This document shows, in pieces, positions 43,578 to 51,645 of a stretch of 64,000 bases of DNA. The first letter of the stretch is position 1. The number at the start of each line of letters is the position of its first letter. The stretch spans positions 186,001 to 250,000 of the forward strand of contig JADCCX010000008.1 in assembly GCA_020252485.1 (NCBI GenBank). Direction: 5' to 3'. The notes under the pieces were generated by a model. The model saw only the letters and a program-made list of their open reading frames with translations, was not told where the DNA came from and searched no databases. Made by a program: the position numbers and the translations under genes. Source of the DNA: Methylocystis sp. Its GTDB lineage: Bacteria > Pseudomonadota > Alphaproteobacteria > Rhizobiales > Beijerinckiaceae.

Positions 43578-44426
43578 CTAAACCTTCCCCTCCGGCACGC
43601 CCAGCGCATCGGCGAGCCGTTGCTTTGCGCTGCCGGGCCGGAGCGGCTTCTGCTGGCTTTCATGCGGCGCCCAGCCGGACAGCCAGAGGATGTCGAATGT
43701 GGCGCGCAGCCTGCCATCCGGATCGGCGAAACGCTGCGCATAGACCTCCGCCGCCTTGAGCATCACAGCGCGGCGGGTCGGCCGGCGGCTGCGTTCGGTG
43801 AGCACATTGGAGCCGCCCATCGCCCGCAGGTCGGCCATCAGGCGAAAGATATCCGGATAGCGCACCGTCACCGTTTCGCTGTCGGCCACCGGCAGGGCGA
43901 AGCCCGCCCGCTGCAGCAATGCGCCCATGTCGCGGACACCGGCGAAGGGGAAGACGCGCGGCGAGACCCCGCCCGTCACCGCGCTCTCCGCTTCGGCAAG
44001 GCTTTGCCGGAGTTCCGTCAGTGTCGCGCCGCCAAGCAGGCAGCCGATGAAGAGGCCGTCAGGCCGCAACGCCCGCCGGATCTGGATCAGCGCGCCAGGC
44101 AGATCATTGGCATGCTGGAGAACGAAGCCGGAAACCACGAGATCGACGCTTGCGACGCCGAGCGCAAGGCTCGCCTCTCCGGCCAGCTCCGCTGGAACGC
44201 GCAGCACACTGGAATGCGGCCGGACGGCGTGGAGCGCGTTCGTGAAGGCGTCGGACGGCGTGCCCGCATCGGCAATTTGCGGGAAAGGCCGCAGCACGGG
44301 CTGGAGCCTCTCCGCCAGGTCCACAGCAGCACGGGTCCACAGGAAATCGGCGCCATCCGCAAGGCGCATCCGCCGCTTCAGGCGCGCCTGCAGGAGGACA
44401 TGATCGAAGAGGACGGGAGCTTGCAT
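43578..44426 (-). CDS. SAM-dependent methyltransferase, BioC/NDUFAF5-like
   Basis: A 282-aa class I methyltransferase. The N terminus VLFDHVLLQARLKRRMRLADGADFL is typical of the alphaproteobacterial family next to comF. Recognisable later blocks are VDLVVSGFVLQHANDLPGAL and PDGLFIGCLLGGATLTELR. The glycine-rich SAM motif I is degenerate here, with IADAGTPSDAF instead of the usual GxGxG, so the SAM site may be altered. Divergent from comF. Confidence 0.83.
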   Translation of the reverse strand: MQAPVLFDHVLLQARLKRRMRLADGADFLWTRAAVDLAERLQPVLRPFPQIADAGTPSDAFTNALHAVRPHSSVLRVPAELAGEASLALGVASVDLVVSGFVLQHANDLPGALIQIRRALRPDGLFIGCLLGGATLTELRQSLAEAESAVTGGVSPRVFPFAGVRDMGALLQRAGFALPVADSETVTVRYPDIFRLMADLRAMGGSNVLTERSRRPTRRAVMLKAAEVYAQRFADPDGRLRATFDILWLSGWAPHESQQKPLRPGSAKQRLADALGVPEGKV

Positions 44427-44478
44427 CCCCGTTCCTATGGGACTCGATACCGGCCGCGTAAAGCGTCATAGTCTGTCG

Positions 44479-45270
44479 ATGTCCCTTCCGCCTCCGCCAT
44501 CTGCCGAGCCGTTTGCGACCGCCGGACCAGGCTGGCGACAGCTGCTGCGCGGCGGCCTGAAAGCTGTTCTCGACACTGCCTATCCTCCGCAATGCGCCGC
44601 CTGCCGGGAAATCACCGCCGAGCCCGCCACTCTCTGCGCCCGCTGCTGGCGGGAGATGCCCTTCATCGCGCGGCCCTATTGCGAGCGGCTGGGCACGCCC
44701 TTTGCGGTCGACATCGGCGGCCCATTGCTTTCCCCGGCGGCGATCGCCGATCCGCCGGTGTTCAACCGGGCGCGCAGCGTCGCCCGCCACGACGGCGCGG
44801 CGCGCGAGCTTGTCCACAAGCTCAAATACGGCGACCGGCAGGAGCTGGCGCTCGCGATGGGGGCGATGATGGCGACGGCGGCGGCGGATTGCCTCGCGGA
44901 GGCCGCCGTCATCGTGCCGGTTCCACTGCACTGGACCCGCCTCTGGCAGCGCCGCTTCAACCAGGCTGCGGCGCTAGCCGCCGTTATCGGGGCGAAGACG
45001 GGCCTGCCAGTCGAGGCGCGGCTGCTGCGCCGCCGCAAGCGGACGGAAAGTCAGGTTGGCAAATCCCGGGCCGAGCGCCAGGCCAATCTGCAGGGCGCAT
45101 TCATCGTGCCAGAGGAGATGAAGATGGCGCTGAAAGGCCGCCATGTCCTGTTGATCGATGATGTGATGACGACCAATTCCACCGCCAATGCGGCCTCGCG
45201 CGTGCTGTTGCGGGGCGGAGCCGCCGGTGTCGATATCGTGACTTTCGCCAGGGTTGTGATGCCGGCATGA
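44479..45270 (+). CDS. comF: ComF family phosphoribosyltransferase-like protein
   Basis: About 263 aa from ATG 44479; ATG 44437 is also in frame. N-terminal zinc-finger-like cysteines (YPPQCAACREI and LCARCWREM) precede a phosphoribosyltransferase domain with VPVPLHWTRLWQRRFNQAA and the PRPP-loop HVLLIDDVMTTNSTANAAS. ComF proteins support DNA uptake in competent bacteria and have broader roles elsewhere. The glutaredoxin gene follows on the same strand. Confidence 0.9.
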   Translation: MSLPPPPSAEPFATAGPGWRQLLRGGLKAVLDTAYPPQCAACREITAEPATLCARCWREMPFIARPYCERLGTPFAVDIGGPLLSPAAIADPPVFNRARSVARHDGAARELVHKLKYGDRQELALAMGAMMATAAADCLAEAAVIVPVPLHWTRLWQRRFNQAAALAAVIGAKTGLPVEARLLRRRKRTESQVGKSRAERQANLQGAFIVPEEMKMALKGRHVLLIDDVMTTNSTANAASRVLLRGGAAGVDIVTFARVVMPA

Positions 45271-45307
45271 CCGCCTATTTAATGATATCCGTCAGAGGTT
45301 CTTCTCT

Positions 45308-45562
45308 ATGCCGCCCGTCACGATCTACACCAAATCCTGGTGCCCCTATTGCAGCGCCGCCAAGGAGTTGCTGAAGGCCAAGAATGTCGATTTCACCGAG
45401 ATTGCGGTCAACAGCGCCGCCGATCAGGCGACAATGGCGAAGAAGGCCGGCGGCAGAAGCACCGTGCCGCAAATCTGGATCGGCGAGCGCCATATCGGCG
45501 GTTGCGACGATCTCCATGCGCTCGACAGCAAGGGCGAGCTGGACCGGCTGCTCGCCGCCTGA
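45308..45562 (+). CDS. grxC: glutaredoxin 3
   Basis: An 84-aa class I glutaredoxin with the dithiol active site SWCPYCSAAKELL, the cis-Pro region STVPQIWIG and HIGGCDDLHAL for glutathione binding. It reduces protein disulfides using glutathione. The gene sits between comF and a DUF1178 gene, a conserved alphaproteobacterial neighbourhood. Confidence 0.96.
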   Translation: MPPVTIYTKSWCPYCSAAKELLKAKNVDFTEIAVNSAADQATMAKKAGGRSTVPQIWIGERHIGGCDDLHALDSKGELDRLLAA

Positions 45563-45599
45563 CAATCCCCTTGCGACCCAACCGGATGTTCCTCAGCCG

Positions 45600-46061
45600 A
45601 TGATCAAATACGCGCTCCTTTGCGATAATGGCCACGGCTTCGACAGCTGGTTTCCATCCAGCGCGTCCTATGAGACGCAGCGCAAGCGCGGCCTCGTCGA
45701 TTGCCCGGTTTGCGGTTCGATGAAGGTCGGCAAGCAGATCATGGCGCCCGCAGTCACTCTGAAATCCGGCAGGCAAGACGCGGCCGCGGTAGCGCCCGCC
45801 GAAGCCTGCGATCAGCCGATGGCGGTGCTGGGCGAGGAGGGCGCGCGCCTGAGAAGTCTGATCCGCGAATTTCATGACCATGTGAAGGCGAACACCGAGG
45901 ATGTCGGCGCTCGCTTCGCCGAGGAGGCGCGCAAAATCCATTACGGCGAGACGGAAGAACGCGCGATCCGCGGCCGCGCCAGCTTAGACGATGCAAGAGC
46001 GCTGCACGAGGAAGGAATCGGCGTCCTGCCGCTGCCATCGCTGCCGGAAGAGCGGAATTAG
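45600..46061 (+). CDS. DUF1178 family protein
   Basis: A 153-aa protein starting MIKYALLCDNGHGFDSWFPS. The N-terminal half has a zinc-ribbon-like pair (ALLCDNGH and VDCPVCGSMKVGKQI). The C-terminal helical half has ARFAEEARKIHYGETEERAIRG, the family signature. Function is unknown. It lies 37 bp after grxC on the same strand. A longer upstream frame is a shadow of grxC. Confidence 0.93.
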   Translation: MIKYALLCDNGHGFDSWFPSSASYETQRKRGLVDCPVCGSMKVGKQIMAPAVTLKSGRQDAAAVAPAEACDQPMAVLGEEGARLRSLIREFHDHVKANTEDVGARFAEEARKIHYGETEERAIRGRASLDDARALHEEGIGVLPLPSLPEERN

Positions 46062-46120
46062 AAGCCTCTTCGCCGCTCAATTCGGCATTGCGGGGAGCGT
46101 CAGCAACGAAGCCGTAGGAT

Positions 46121-46197
46121 TGGTAGCAGGAGGCAGATTCGAACCGCCGACCTCCGGGTTATGAATCCGGCGCTCTCACCAACTGAGCTACCCTGCC
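46121..46197 (-). tRNA. tRNA-Met (anticodon CAT), elongator type
   Basis: The minus strand reads a 77-nt cloverleaf with encoded CCA: acceptor GGCAGGG, D-arm GCTCAGTTGGTGAGAGC, anticodon stem-loop CCGGATTCATAACCCGG with CAT, T-arm GGCGGTTCGAATCTGCC and acceptor close before CCA. The A-U/G-C first pair and the T-loop are those of an elongator methionine tRNA rather than the initiator. Confidence 0.95.
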
Positions 46198-46309
46198 AAA
46201 ACCTGTCGGGCGCAACCGCCCTCGACCGATGCGGCGATATGGGCGATGGCGCGGCGGCTGTCAAGAAACCGCGCGGCTCATTCAGGGCCGCAAATCCGGG
46301 TTAACAGGC

Positions 46310-46455
46310 GTGCTCCATCCCTCCCCTTGACGGGGAGGGTCGGCGGCGAAAGCCGCCGGGGAGGGGTGATCATCAGGGTGAATATGAGAAAATGGCCCCC
46401 CACCCGGCCTCGCCGCGCTTGGCCGCCCGCCCCGCAAGGGGGCAGGATGGGTGCT
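46310..46455. repeat. REP-like intergenic palindromes
   Basis: Two palindromic units: CCCTCCCCTTGACGGGGAGGG with a following CGGCGGCGAAAGCCGCCG hairpin, and further on GCCGCCCGCCCCGCAAGGGGGC. They resemble the other dispersed elements in this window but with a different core. No gene is supported between the tRNA and the methyltransferase (46198-46496). Confidence 0.6.
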
Positions 46456-46496
46456 CGTGGAGGCAATCGCTAAACCGCGTTCAGGGCCGTGGGGGC

Positions 46497-47126
46497 TCAA
46501 TGCTTCTGCAAGGTGAGCATCTTGAAATAGAGGCCGCGCGAAACATCCCGCATCGCGATATCGCCCCGGCGCTCCGCCCAACTCGCCACCCGCGACACCT
46601 TGAATGAGGACGAGAGGCCGATCCGCTTCATCAGGGGCGCAACCGCCGCCTCGACCTGCGCCTGAAGGCCGTCCTCCGCACCAAAACGGCTGATGATGAC
46701 GATAAGCCCGCCGGGCTTCAGCACCCGGAAAGCCTCATCCAGCGCCTTCTCCGGATCGGGAACCAGCGTGATCATGAAGGGGATTGAAACGACGTCGAAG
46801 GCCGTATCCGGAAAGCCGAGATTGCAGGCATCCATCGCCACGATGCCGCGGACATGGCTGAGGCCGAGCCGGCCGATCTTCTCCTGCGCCTTGCGGAGCA
46901 TGGCGACGGAAAGATCGGCGGCGATGACCTCCCGGTCCCGCTTGTAGTAGCGCAGCACCAGCCCCGTTCCCGCGCCGATCTCCAGGATCTTGGGCCCGCC
47001 GGCAGACGCGGCGGCGGCAATCCGCCGGTGCGGCAGCGCGAACAGCCAGAGGTAGATGGCGTCGTAGAATTTGGCGAAGGTCGCGTAGACGCGCTCCTGC
47101 TCCTTGAGATCGTACTGAACGGTCAT
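46497..47126 (-). CDS. SAM-dependent methyltransferase, PmtA-like (phosphatidylethanolamine N-methyltransferase type)
   Basis: A 209-aa class I methyltransferase. SAM motif I is ILEIGAGTGLVLRYY, then EVIAADLSVAMLRKAQEKI and the motif II/III region DTAFDVVSIPFMITLVPDPEKAL. The N-terminal FAKFYDAIYLWLFALPHRR and the C-terminal pattern resemble the Rhodobacter-type PmtA that methylates phosphatidylethanolamine toward phosphatidylcholine. Substrate remains an inference; UbiE-type enzymes are the alternative. It lies 16 bp after mnmA, so probably cotranscribed. Confidence 0.8.
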   Translation of the reverse strand: MTVQYDLKEQERVYATFAKFYDAIYLWLFALPHRRIAAAASAGGPKILEIGAGTGLVLRYYKRDREVIAADLSVAMLRKAQEKIGRLGLSHVRGIVAMDACNLGFPDTAFDVVSIPFMITLVPDPEKALDEAFRVLKPGGLIVIISRFGAEDGLQAQVEAAVAPLMKRIGLSSSFKVSRVASWAERRGDIAMRDVSRGLYFKMLTLQKH

Positions 47127-47142
47127 TCCGCGCCTTCCCGCG

Positions 47143-48300
47143 TCAGGCTGCGGCGAGCGCGGCCGGCGCCGGAGCCCGCTCGATCGTGCCTCCGCCGAGA
47201 ACGCGCGCACAGGGCCCGTCGCCATCGTAGAGGACGCAGGCCTGACCGGGCGCGACGCCCTCTTCCGCCGAAAGAAGCTCGACGGCAAGCTGGCCATCGA
47301 CCTGCCGCAGCAGCCCCGGCCGGGGCGCGCGTGTCGAGCGTACGCGGGCGGCGACTTCGAGCCCCTCGGCCGGCAGCGTGTGCAGGCCGCCCTCGCCGAT
47401 CCAGTTCACGTCGCGCAGCCTGACGCGGCGGGTGGCGAGCGCCTCGCGCGGTCCGACTATGAGCTGCTTGCGGCCGGCGTCGATGCGAATGACATAAAGC
47501 GGCTCGCCCGAAGCGATGCCCAAACCCTTGCGCTGGCCGATCGTGTAGCCGATCACGCCGTCATGACGGCCAAGGACGCGGCCATCGACATGCAGGATGG
47601 CGCCCGTTTCCGCCGCGCCTGGACGCAGTTTCTCGACCAGCTCCTGGTAGCGCCCCGCGGGCACGAAGCAGATGTCCTGGCTGTCGGCCTTCTCGGCAAC
47701 CTCCAGCCCATGACGATGGGCGAGCGCCCGCGTCTCGGCCTTGCTTGCGAGATGCCCGAGGGGAAAGCGCAGCAGGTTCAGCTGCTCCTGCGTCGTGGCA
47801 TAGAGAAAGTAGCTCTGGTCGCGATCGGCGTCCGCGGCGCGGAAAAGCACGCGGTTGCCGTCTGGACCGGGCCGGCTTCGCACGTAATGCCCGGTCGCCA
47901 GAACATCGGCCCCCAATTCGCGGGCCATCGACAGGAGATCGCGGAACTTGACCCTGCGGTTGCACTCGACGCAGGGAATCGGCGTCTCGCCGGCCACATA
48001 GCTGTCGACGAAGCGGTCGATCACCTCCTGACGGAAGCGGGTCTCGTAATCGAGGACGTAATGCGGGATGCCGATGCGTTCCGCCACGGCGCGGGCATCA
48101 TAGATGTCCTGACCGGCGCAGCAGGCGCCCTTGCGGTGGATGGCGGCGCCGTGATCATAAAGCTGCAGCGTCACGCCCACGACATCGTAGCCCTCGTCCT
48201 TGAGGACGGCGGCCACGACGGAGGAATCGACGCCACCCGACATGGCGACGACCACGCGAGTGTCCTTCGGCGCTTTCGCGATATCGAGGGTATTTTGCAT
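47143..48300 (-). CDS. mnmA: tRNA-specific 2-thiouridylase MnmA
   Basis: A 385-aa enzyme that adds sulfur to U34 of Lys, Glu and Gln tRNAs. PP-loop [12 protein letters not shown] (19-30), catalytic cysteines C110 in [13 protein letters not shown] and C211 in DSQDICFVP. Length and order of motifs are normal. It is divergent from fliK with a 186-bp gap containing a 24-bp palindrome. Confidence 0.96.
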   Translation of the reverse strand: MQNTLDIAKAPKDTRVVVAMSGGVDSSVVAAVLKDEGYDVVGVTLQLYDHGAAIHRKGACCAGQDIYDARAVAERIGIPHYVLDYETRFRQEVIDRFVDSYVAGETPIPCVECNRRVKFRDLLSMARELGADVLATGHYVRSRPGPDGNRVLFRAADADRDQSYFLYATTQEQLNLLRFPLGHLASKAETRALAHRHGLEVAEKADSQDICFVPAGRYQELVEKLRPGAAETGAILHVDGRVLGRHDGVIGYTIGQRKGLGIASGEPLYVIRIDAGRKQLIVGPREALATRRVRLRDVNWIGEGGLHTLPAEGLEVAARVRSTRAPRPGLLRQVDGQLAVELLSAEEGVAPGQACVLYDGDGPCARVLGGGTIERAPAPAALAAA

Positions 48301-48370
48301 TTGATGGTTTCATTAGCGGTTTTTCGGGAAGGGCGGAAGGCCTTCGCGCCGCCCGGCAGAATTTGCCCAA

Positions 48371-48394
48371 CACGGCACGGCTTGCCGTGCCGTG
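48371..48394. promoter_or_regulatory. perfect 24-bp palindrome between mnmA and fliK
   Basis: Arms of 11 bp (CACGGCACGGC at 48371-48381 and its exact complement at 48384-48394) are separated by TT. It lies about 70 bp from the mnmA start and about 90 bp from the fliK start in the divergent region. It could be an operator or a cruciform-forming site; on RNA it would be a very stable hairpin without a T-run. Confidence 0.5.
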
Positions 48395-48439
48395 ACGCGG
48401 GAGAGTTTCAATTTCATATTTAAAATCAATGGCTTGAAC

Positions 48440-48456
48440 TTGGCCCTCTTCCTGCA
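48440..48456 (+). promoter_or_regulatory. putative sigma54 (RpoN) -24/-12 promoter for fliK-flgD
   Basis: TTGGCCC (GG at 48442-48443) and CTGCA (GC at 48454-48455) have the exact GG-N10-GC spacing of a sigma54 promoter. The predicted start site would be about 20 bp before the fliK ATG, with AGGAG in between. Sigma54 control of hook genes is established in Caulobacter. Called by eye. Confidence 0.45.
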
Positions 48457-48486
48457 AGCCATCGTCGCGTCCAGGAGTTCGGGATC

Positions 48487-50139
48487 ATGACGTCCGCCGC
48501 CTTCATCAACGAAATCGCGCTGCAGAAAACCTCTCCTTCGCCGCTTGCCGCCCGCAAGGATGCGTTAACGGAGAAGAGCCAGGGCTTCAGCCGCATGCTC
48601 GAGGAGGCTGCGCGGGTCGATCGCCCCGCCCGCCGCGAGGACACAACACAACGCGCCGAAGCGGCAAAAGCCGATGCCGAAATCAGAACGGATCGCAACG
48701 ATCCCGTCTGGACCAGGACGGCCGAAGAACGATCGCGCGCCGAAGCCGCGGCCCAGGAAAAGCCCGGCGCACGGCCCGGCCCCGATCAGCCGCGGGATTC
48801 CGACGCCGCCAGGCCGCGATCCGAAGGACCCGAACAGCCGGATAGGGGCGCGCCCAAGCCGGATGATGCTGCCTCCGCCAAGCCCGAAAAGACCAAGGCC
48901 GACGAACCTTCCAACACCAGGGATGAGGCGGCCGCATCCGACAGCAACGGCAAGGAGGCCGCGGCAGTCGGCGATCAGGGGCCGCAACAGCCTGTGATCG
49001 CTCTCGCCGCCACGACGCTCGCCGAGATGACGGCGCCTTCCGTCAACGGTCCGCCCGCGGCCGTTCAGGGTGTCACGGCGAAGTCTGCGACAGCGGCCGC
49101 GACAGCGACAGCGGCAGCCTCTGCGACAGCGGCAGCCTCTGCGAAAGCGGCCGACGCTGCGACAGCGGCAGCCTCTGCGACAGCGGCCGGCGCAACGCCC
49201 GAAACTGCGGTCCTGACTGCGGTCCCGGAAGGCGCAGCGATGCCGGCGACGGAGGCCCTGACTGCGGTCCCGGAAGGCGCGGCGATGCCGGCGGCGGCGG
49301 TCAAGCCGGCAGCCGTCCCCGCCGGTGACGCGACGGCGATGGCGACAGCCGCCGCTGACGAAGAGGCAGGGTCGAACAAGGCGACCGTCGACAAGGCGGT
49401 GACCGTCGTTCTCACGGCGGGGCAGAAGCTGCTCACCCAAGCCGGAAAGACCGAAGCATCCGCAGGCGCGCCAGCGGCGACGCCAACCGAGGCTCCCGCG
49501 AAGAACGCCGCGAAGGGCGAGACCGCGCAGGCGACGCATCAAGCCACTTCAGCAGTCAGGGAAATGGCTGCGCCTATGGAAGGCGCCAAGCCGCAGGCGG
49601 CAGGGCTCTCGCCGGCCCAGGCCGGCGCCGTGACGCCAGCGCCCGCAAGCGACGCTCCGGTTCCCGCCCGACCGGCCGATCCGGCCCAGGCGATGGCGCG
49701 GGCGGATGCGCCGGTGCCGCTTCAGGCCATGGCGGTGGAGATCGGCATGCGCGCCATGCGCGGCTCACGCGAATTTGCGATCCGCCTTGATCCGGAGGAT
49801 CTCGGCCGGGTCGATATCAAGCTTGAGATTTCCGAGGCCGGGCAGGTTCAGGCCAAACTCGTGGTCGATAAGGTCGAAACGCTGCAACTGCTGCAGCGCG
49901 ATGCCCGCACCCTGGAGCGCGCCTTCGATCAGGCGGGCCTGAAGACCAGCCCCGATGCCCTGCAATTCTCGCTGCGCGACCCCGGCCAGCAAAACCGCCA
50001 GTCCGGCCAACAGGATCGTTCGCCGACCGACAACGCCGCTGGCGGCAAGGCCGAGGCGGCCAGCACGATCGACGATATTGCGCTGCGTCCGGCCATCTAC
50101 CGCGCACCGGCCGCCGGCGGCCTCGACATCAGGATCTGA
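48487..50139 (+). CDS. fliK: flagellar hook-length control protein FliK
   Basis: A 550-aa protein. A long low-complexity Ala/Pro/Thr/Lys-rich N-terminal region (about 60-400), as expected for the ruler segment, precedes the compact C-terminal Flg_hook domain (about 410-500) with LDPEDLGRVDIKLEISEAGQVQAKLVV and LQLLQRDARTLERAFDQAG. It measures the hook and switches export specificity. Repeats within the Ala-rich part could change hook length. flgD follows 11 bp downstream. Confidence 0.92.
   Translation: MTSAAFINEIALQKTSPSPLAARKDALTEKSQGFSRMLEEAARVDRPARREDTTQRAEAAKADAEIRTDRNDPVWTRTAEERSRAEAAAQEKPGARPGPDQPRDSDAARPRSEGPEQPDRGAPKPDDAASAKPEKTKADEPSNTRDEAAASDSNGKEAAAVGDQGPQQPVIALAATTLAEMTAPSVNGPPAAVQGVTAKSATAAATATAAASATAAASAKAADAATAAASATAAGATPETAVLTAVPEGAAMPATEALTAVPEGAAMPAAAVKPAAVPAGDATAMATAAADEEAGSNKATVDKAVTVVLTAGQKLLTQAGKTEASAGAPAATPTEAPAKNAAKGETAQATHQATSAVREMAAPMEGAKPQAAGLSPAQAGAVTPAPASDAPVPARPADPAQAMARADAPVPLQAMAVEIGMRAMRGSREFAIRLDPEDLGRVDIKLEISEAGQVQAKLVVDKVETLQLLQRDARTLERAFDQAGLKTSPDALQFSLRDPGQQNRQSGQQDRSPTDNAAGGKAEAASTIDDIALRPAIYRAPAAGGLDIRI
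49084..49300 (+). repeat. tandem repeats within fliK
   Basis: Units like GCAGCCTCTGCGACAGCG recur several times between about 49084 and 49190. Then a unit beginning CTGACTGCGGTCCCGGAAGG is present twice, at about 49212 and 49258. All lengths keep the reading frame, so the repeats change the ruler length, not the frame. Slippage between units could vary copy number. Confidence 0.65.
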
Positions 50140-50150
50140 GGAGCCCCTCC

Positions 50151-50894
50151 ATGAGCACCGCCACCAGCGCCTCGGTCGCCAGGACAGCGTCCAGCCTCAC
50201 GGCCTCGGCCTCCTCGTCGGCCTCGGCGACCGACAAGGACCGCAAGACAATCGCGCAGAACTTCGATGCCTTTCTGTCGTTGCTGACCACGCAGCTCAAG
50301 AACCAGAATCCGCTCGATCCGCTGGATGCCAACCAGTTCACGCAGCAGCTCGTGCAATTCTCAAGCGTCGAACAGCAGCTAAAGACCAATGACCTGCTCT
50401 CCGCCATGTCGAAGAACCTCGGCACAGGCGGCGCCGGCGCACGCCTCAATGCCGCTTCCGCCGCTTCATTGATCGGCACCGATGTCTCGGCAGATGCCTC
50501 AACCACCGGCGTCACGTCGCTGGGTGGCGGACGCTATCAGGCGAAATGGCCGGTTGCCATTCAGTCGAATTACGCGAACTATCAGGTCAGCATCTCGGAT
50601 TCGTCGGGCAAGGAGGTCTACAAGGCGCCCTGGACGCCTCCCGGATCCGGCAATCAGACCTTCACCTGGTCAGGAACCATCACCAATCCTGACGCGAAGC
50701 TCGACCCGAAGGGCAGCTATACGATCAAGGTCCAGGGCGAGCTTGTCGGCAGCAATGGCGCGTCGAAAAGCGTCATGAGATCCGAGGCGCGCGGGGTGGT
50801 GAAGAGCATCGATCTCTCCGGGGCCGAGGATATGGTGCAATTCGGCGAGTTCACGTTCCCCGTGAGTAAAATCAAGCGAGTCGGACAGCCCTGA
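50151..50894 (+). CDS. flgD: flagellar hook assembly protein FlgD
   Basis: A 247-aa hook cap protein. The N-terminal FlgD signature is FDAFLSLLTTQLKNQNPLDPLDANQFTQQLVQFSSVEQQL in adjoining blocks (residues about 38-80), after a Ser/Ala/Thr-rich leader. The C-terminal part carries Ig/Tudor-like FlgD domains. It scaffolds FlgE polymerisation. It shares the operon with fliK. Confidence 0.95.
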   Translation: MSTATSASVARTASSLTASASSSASATDKDRKTIAQNFDAFLSLLTTQLKNQNPLDPLDANQFTQQLVQFSSVEQQLKTNDLLSAMSKNLGTGGAGARLNAASAASLIGTDVSADASTTGVTSLGGGRYQAKWPVAIQSNYANYQVSISDSSGKEVYKAPWTPPGSGNQTFTWSGTITNPDAKLDPKGSYTIKVQGELVGSNGASKSVMRSEARGVVKSIDLSGAEDMVQFGEFTFPVSKIKRVGQP

Positions 50895-50918
50895 TCCTGA
50901 AGAACGGCCGAATAGCCG

Positions 50919-51461
50919 TCAACGCATGCCCCGCGCGAGCGCCATCTGCAGCAGATTGAGCTGCTGGGCCACAGGATTGGCCTCTGATTCGAGGGCGGCG
51001 GGCTTATCCTCGGTCCGCAGCAGCTCATCGAGCTTGATGATGCGGGACTGAAGCCGCAGCGAATGCTGAATGAGCTCGTTGAGCTTGGCCGGCAGCAGGG
51101 CGAGCATTTCCGGCGAGCTTGCGGTCTCCGATGGCTGGAGCTTAACCTTGCGGTGCTCGTTTTCCGCTTCCAGCCGGGTGAGCTCGCCCTCGTTCACGGC
51201 GCGCTGGAGCAGCAGCCATGAGGTGATCTGCATGAGACGGGTCGTCAGCCGCATGCTTTCGCTGGCGTAAGCAAGCGCTGCGCCGCGCTGCAGGTCGCGG
51301 GATTCCTTGCGTCCATCCCCATCGAGATAGGATGCCGTCGCTTCGACGAGGCCCATGCCCTCGGCGAAAAGCGTCTTGAAGCCCTCGGAAGCAACCATCC
51401 TCTCCGCGAAGGAGATGGCGAAGGGTTTGGCGCCTTCGGCCTGGAACGCTGACTCGATCAT
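50919..51461 (-). CDS. DUF1465 family protein, RcdA-like
   Basis: About 180 aa starting MIESAFQAEGAKPFAI at 51461; ATG 51500 would add 13 residues. Family blocks are LFAEGMGLVEATASYLDGDGR and SMRLTTRLMQITSWLLLQRAVNEGEL, all helical. DUF1465 includes Caulobacter RcdA, an adaptor that helps ClpXP degrade CtrA and other cell-cycle proteins. A CtrA-like half-site pair lies just upstream of this start. RcdA function is inferred from the family. Confidence 0.85.
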   Translation of the reverse strand: MIESAFQAEGAKPFAISFAERMVASEGFKTLFAEGMGLVEATASYLDGDGRKESRDLQRGAALAYASESMRLTTRLMQITSWLLLQRAVNEGELTRLEAENEHRKVKLQPSETASSPEMLALLPAKLNELIQHSLRLQSRIIKLDELLRTEDKPAALESEANPVAQQLNLLQMALARGMR

Positions 51462-51478
51462 GGAAACGCCACCCCGGT

Positions 51479-51493
51479 TTAACGATTGTTTAG
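51479..51493 (-). promoter_or_regulatory. CtrA-like motif upstream of the rcdA-like gene
   Basis: On the coding strand CTAA, seven bases, then TTAA followed by ACC. This is one mismatch from TTAA-N7-TTAA. It ends 17 bp before the preferred start at 51461 and would be inside the gene if the longer start is used. Weak single-site evidence. Confidence 0.25.
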
Positions 51494-51645
51494 CAGCCAT
51501 TGACTCCAGAATAACAGACCGGGCGGTCCCGCGCGCCTTTCACGAATGTTTAACCTTAATGCAAGGGTCGCAGCCGCGCTTTCGTGGAAGGCCAATGTGG
51601 GGCCGCGGCGAAGGAAACACTTGATCTTTGGCGTAATGGTTGCAT

